Assembly (NCBI RefSeq): GCF_900177795.1
Contig: NZ_FXWJ01000004.1
Coordinates: 1 to 64,000, forward strand
DNA length: 64,000 bases
Origin: Plantibacter elymi (nom. nud.)
Lineage (GTDB): Bacteria; Actinomycetota; Actinomycetes; Actinomycetales; Microbacteriaceae
Direction: 5' to 3'
The position numbers were made by a program, and so were the translations under genes. The notes beneath the pieces are model-generated. The model worked only from the letters and a program-made list of their open reading frames with translations. It was not told the DNA's origin and did not search any database. Of the stretch, positions 63,942-64,000 are shown in pieces; the first letter of the stretch is position 1, and the number at the start of each line of letters is the position of its first letter.

Positions 63942-64000
63942 AGCTCGATCATAGGAAACGACACACGCGTCGATATGCCGTTCCGATCACGTCTCTACAA

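Overview
The window is 64 kb of high-GC, densely coded chromosome from an actinomycete. The class Ib ribonucleotide reductase set, a DtxR-type iron regulator, a ScbR-like TetR, bacterial XPB with its helicase-associated partner, and the block mscL / FmdB zinc ribbon / 5-formyl-THF cyclo-ligase / galU / rimJ / SepX-like protein are all actinobacterial. The protein style and the many intergenic copies of a CTTCGACAAGCTCAG-type repeat suggest the family Microbacteriaceae (inference; genus not determined, a Plantibacter-like organism is possible). I see no phage, insertion sequence, CRISPR array or rRNA. Almost everything looks like stable chromosomal backbone with small lineage-specific genes.

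Layout. 0-7.4 kb: start of an unknown gene, HrpA helicase, sulfurtransferase, flavin reductase, small membrane proteins. 7.5-11.9 kb: nrdHIE and nrdF on the minus strand, behind an NrdR box and a row of DnaA-box-like sites. 12-27.1 kb: transporters (three MFS proteins) and enzymes (FMN reductase, aldo/keto reductase, hydrolase, acyl-CoA dehydrogenase, aldose epimerase, serine hydrolase), a CsoR-family repressor with a visible operator, DUF445 and DUF4349 proteins. 27.3-30.6 kb: MscS channel, a repeat-rich spacer, an N5-(carboxyethyl)ornithine synthase-like enzyme, tRNA-Ala. 30.7-36.3 kb: the SepX-like / rimJ / galU block diverging from cyclo-ligase / FmdB / mscL. This order is conserved with Mycobacterium tuberculosis Rv0985c-Rv0996, but the moeA/glp gene usually found between galU and rimJ is absent. 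36.3-44.3 kb: a very large SF1-helicase-like protein with ruined ATPase motifs, a ROK regulator, a GT4 mannosyltransferase, an oxidoreductase and a LysM lipoprotein. 44.3-48.4 kb: a citrate transporter diverging from a CitA/CitB-type two-component system. 48.6-53.5 kb: ScbR-like TetR, LysR, tRNA-Arg, HNH endonuclease, a candidate small RNA, a CHAP cell-wall protein with a structured leader, and DtxR. 53.7-64 kb: serC, DUF3027, cold-shock protein, XPB pair, an OmpR-type two-component system, a lone WXG100 protein and a lipoprotein with two similar halves.

A general rule emerges from the starts. About twenty genes have a TANNNT-like -10 hexamer ending six or seven bases before an ATG or GTG, so their mRNAs are probably leaderless. 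Other genes carry a good Shine-Dalgarno sequence. I used this to choose starts. Intrinsic-terminator-like hairpins mark many gene ends. The most unusual items are the degenerate helicase-nuclease, the missing moeA in the division-gene block, the candidate RNA between the CHAP and HNH genes, the CHAP leader, and the repeat family with its derived tandem arrays.
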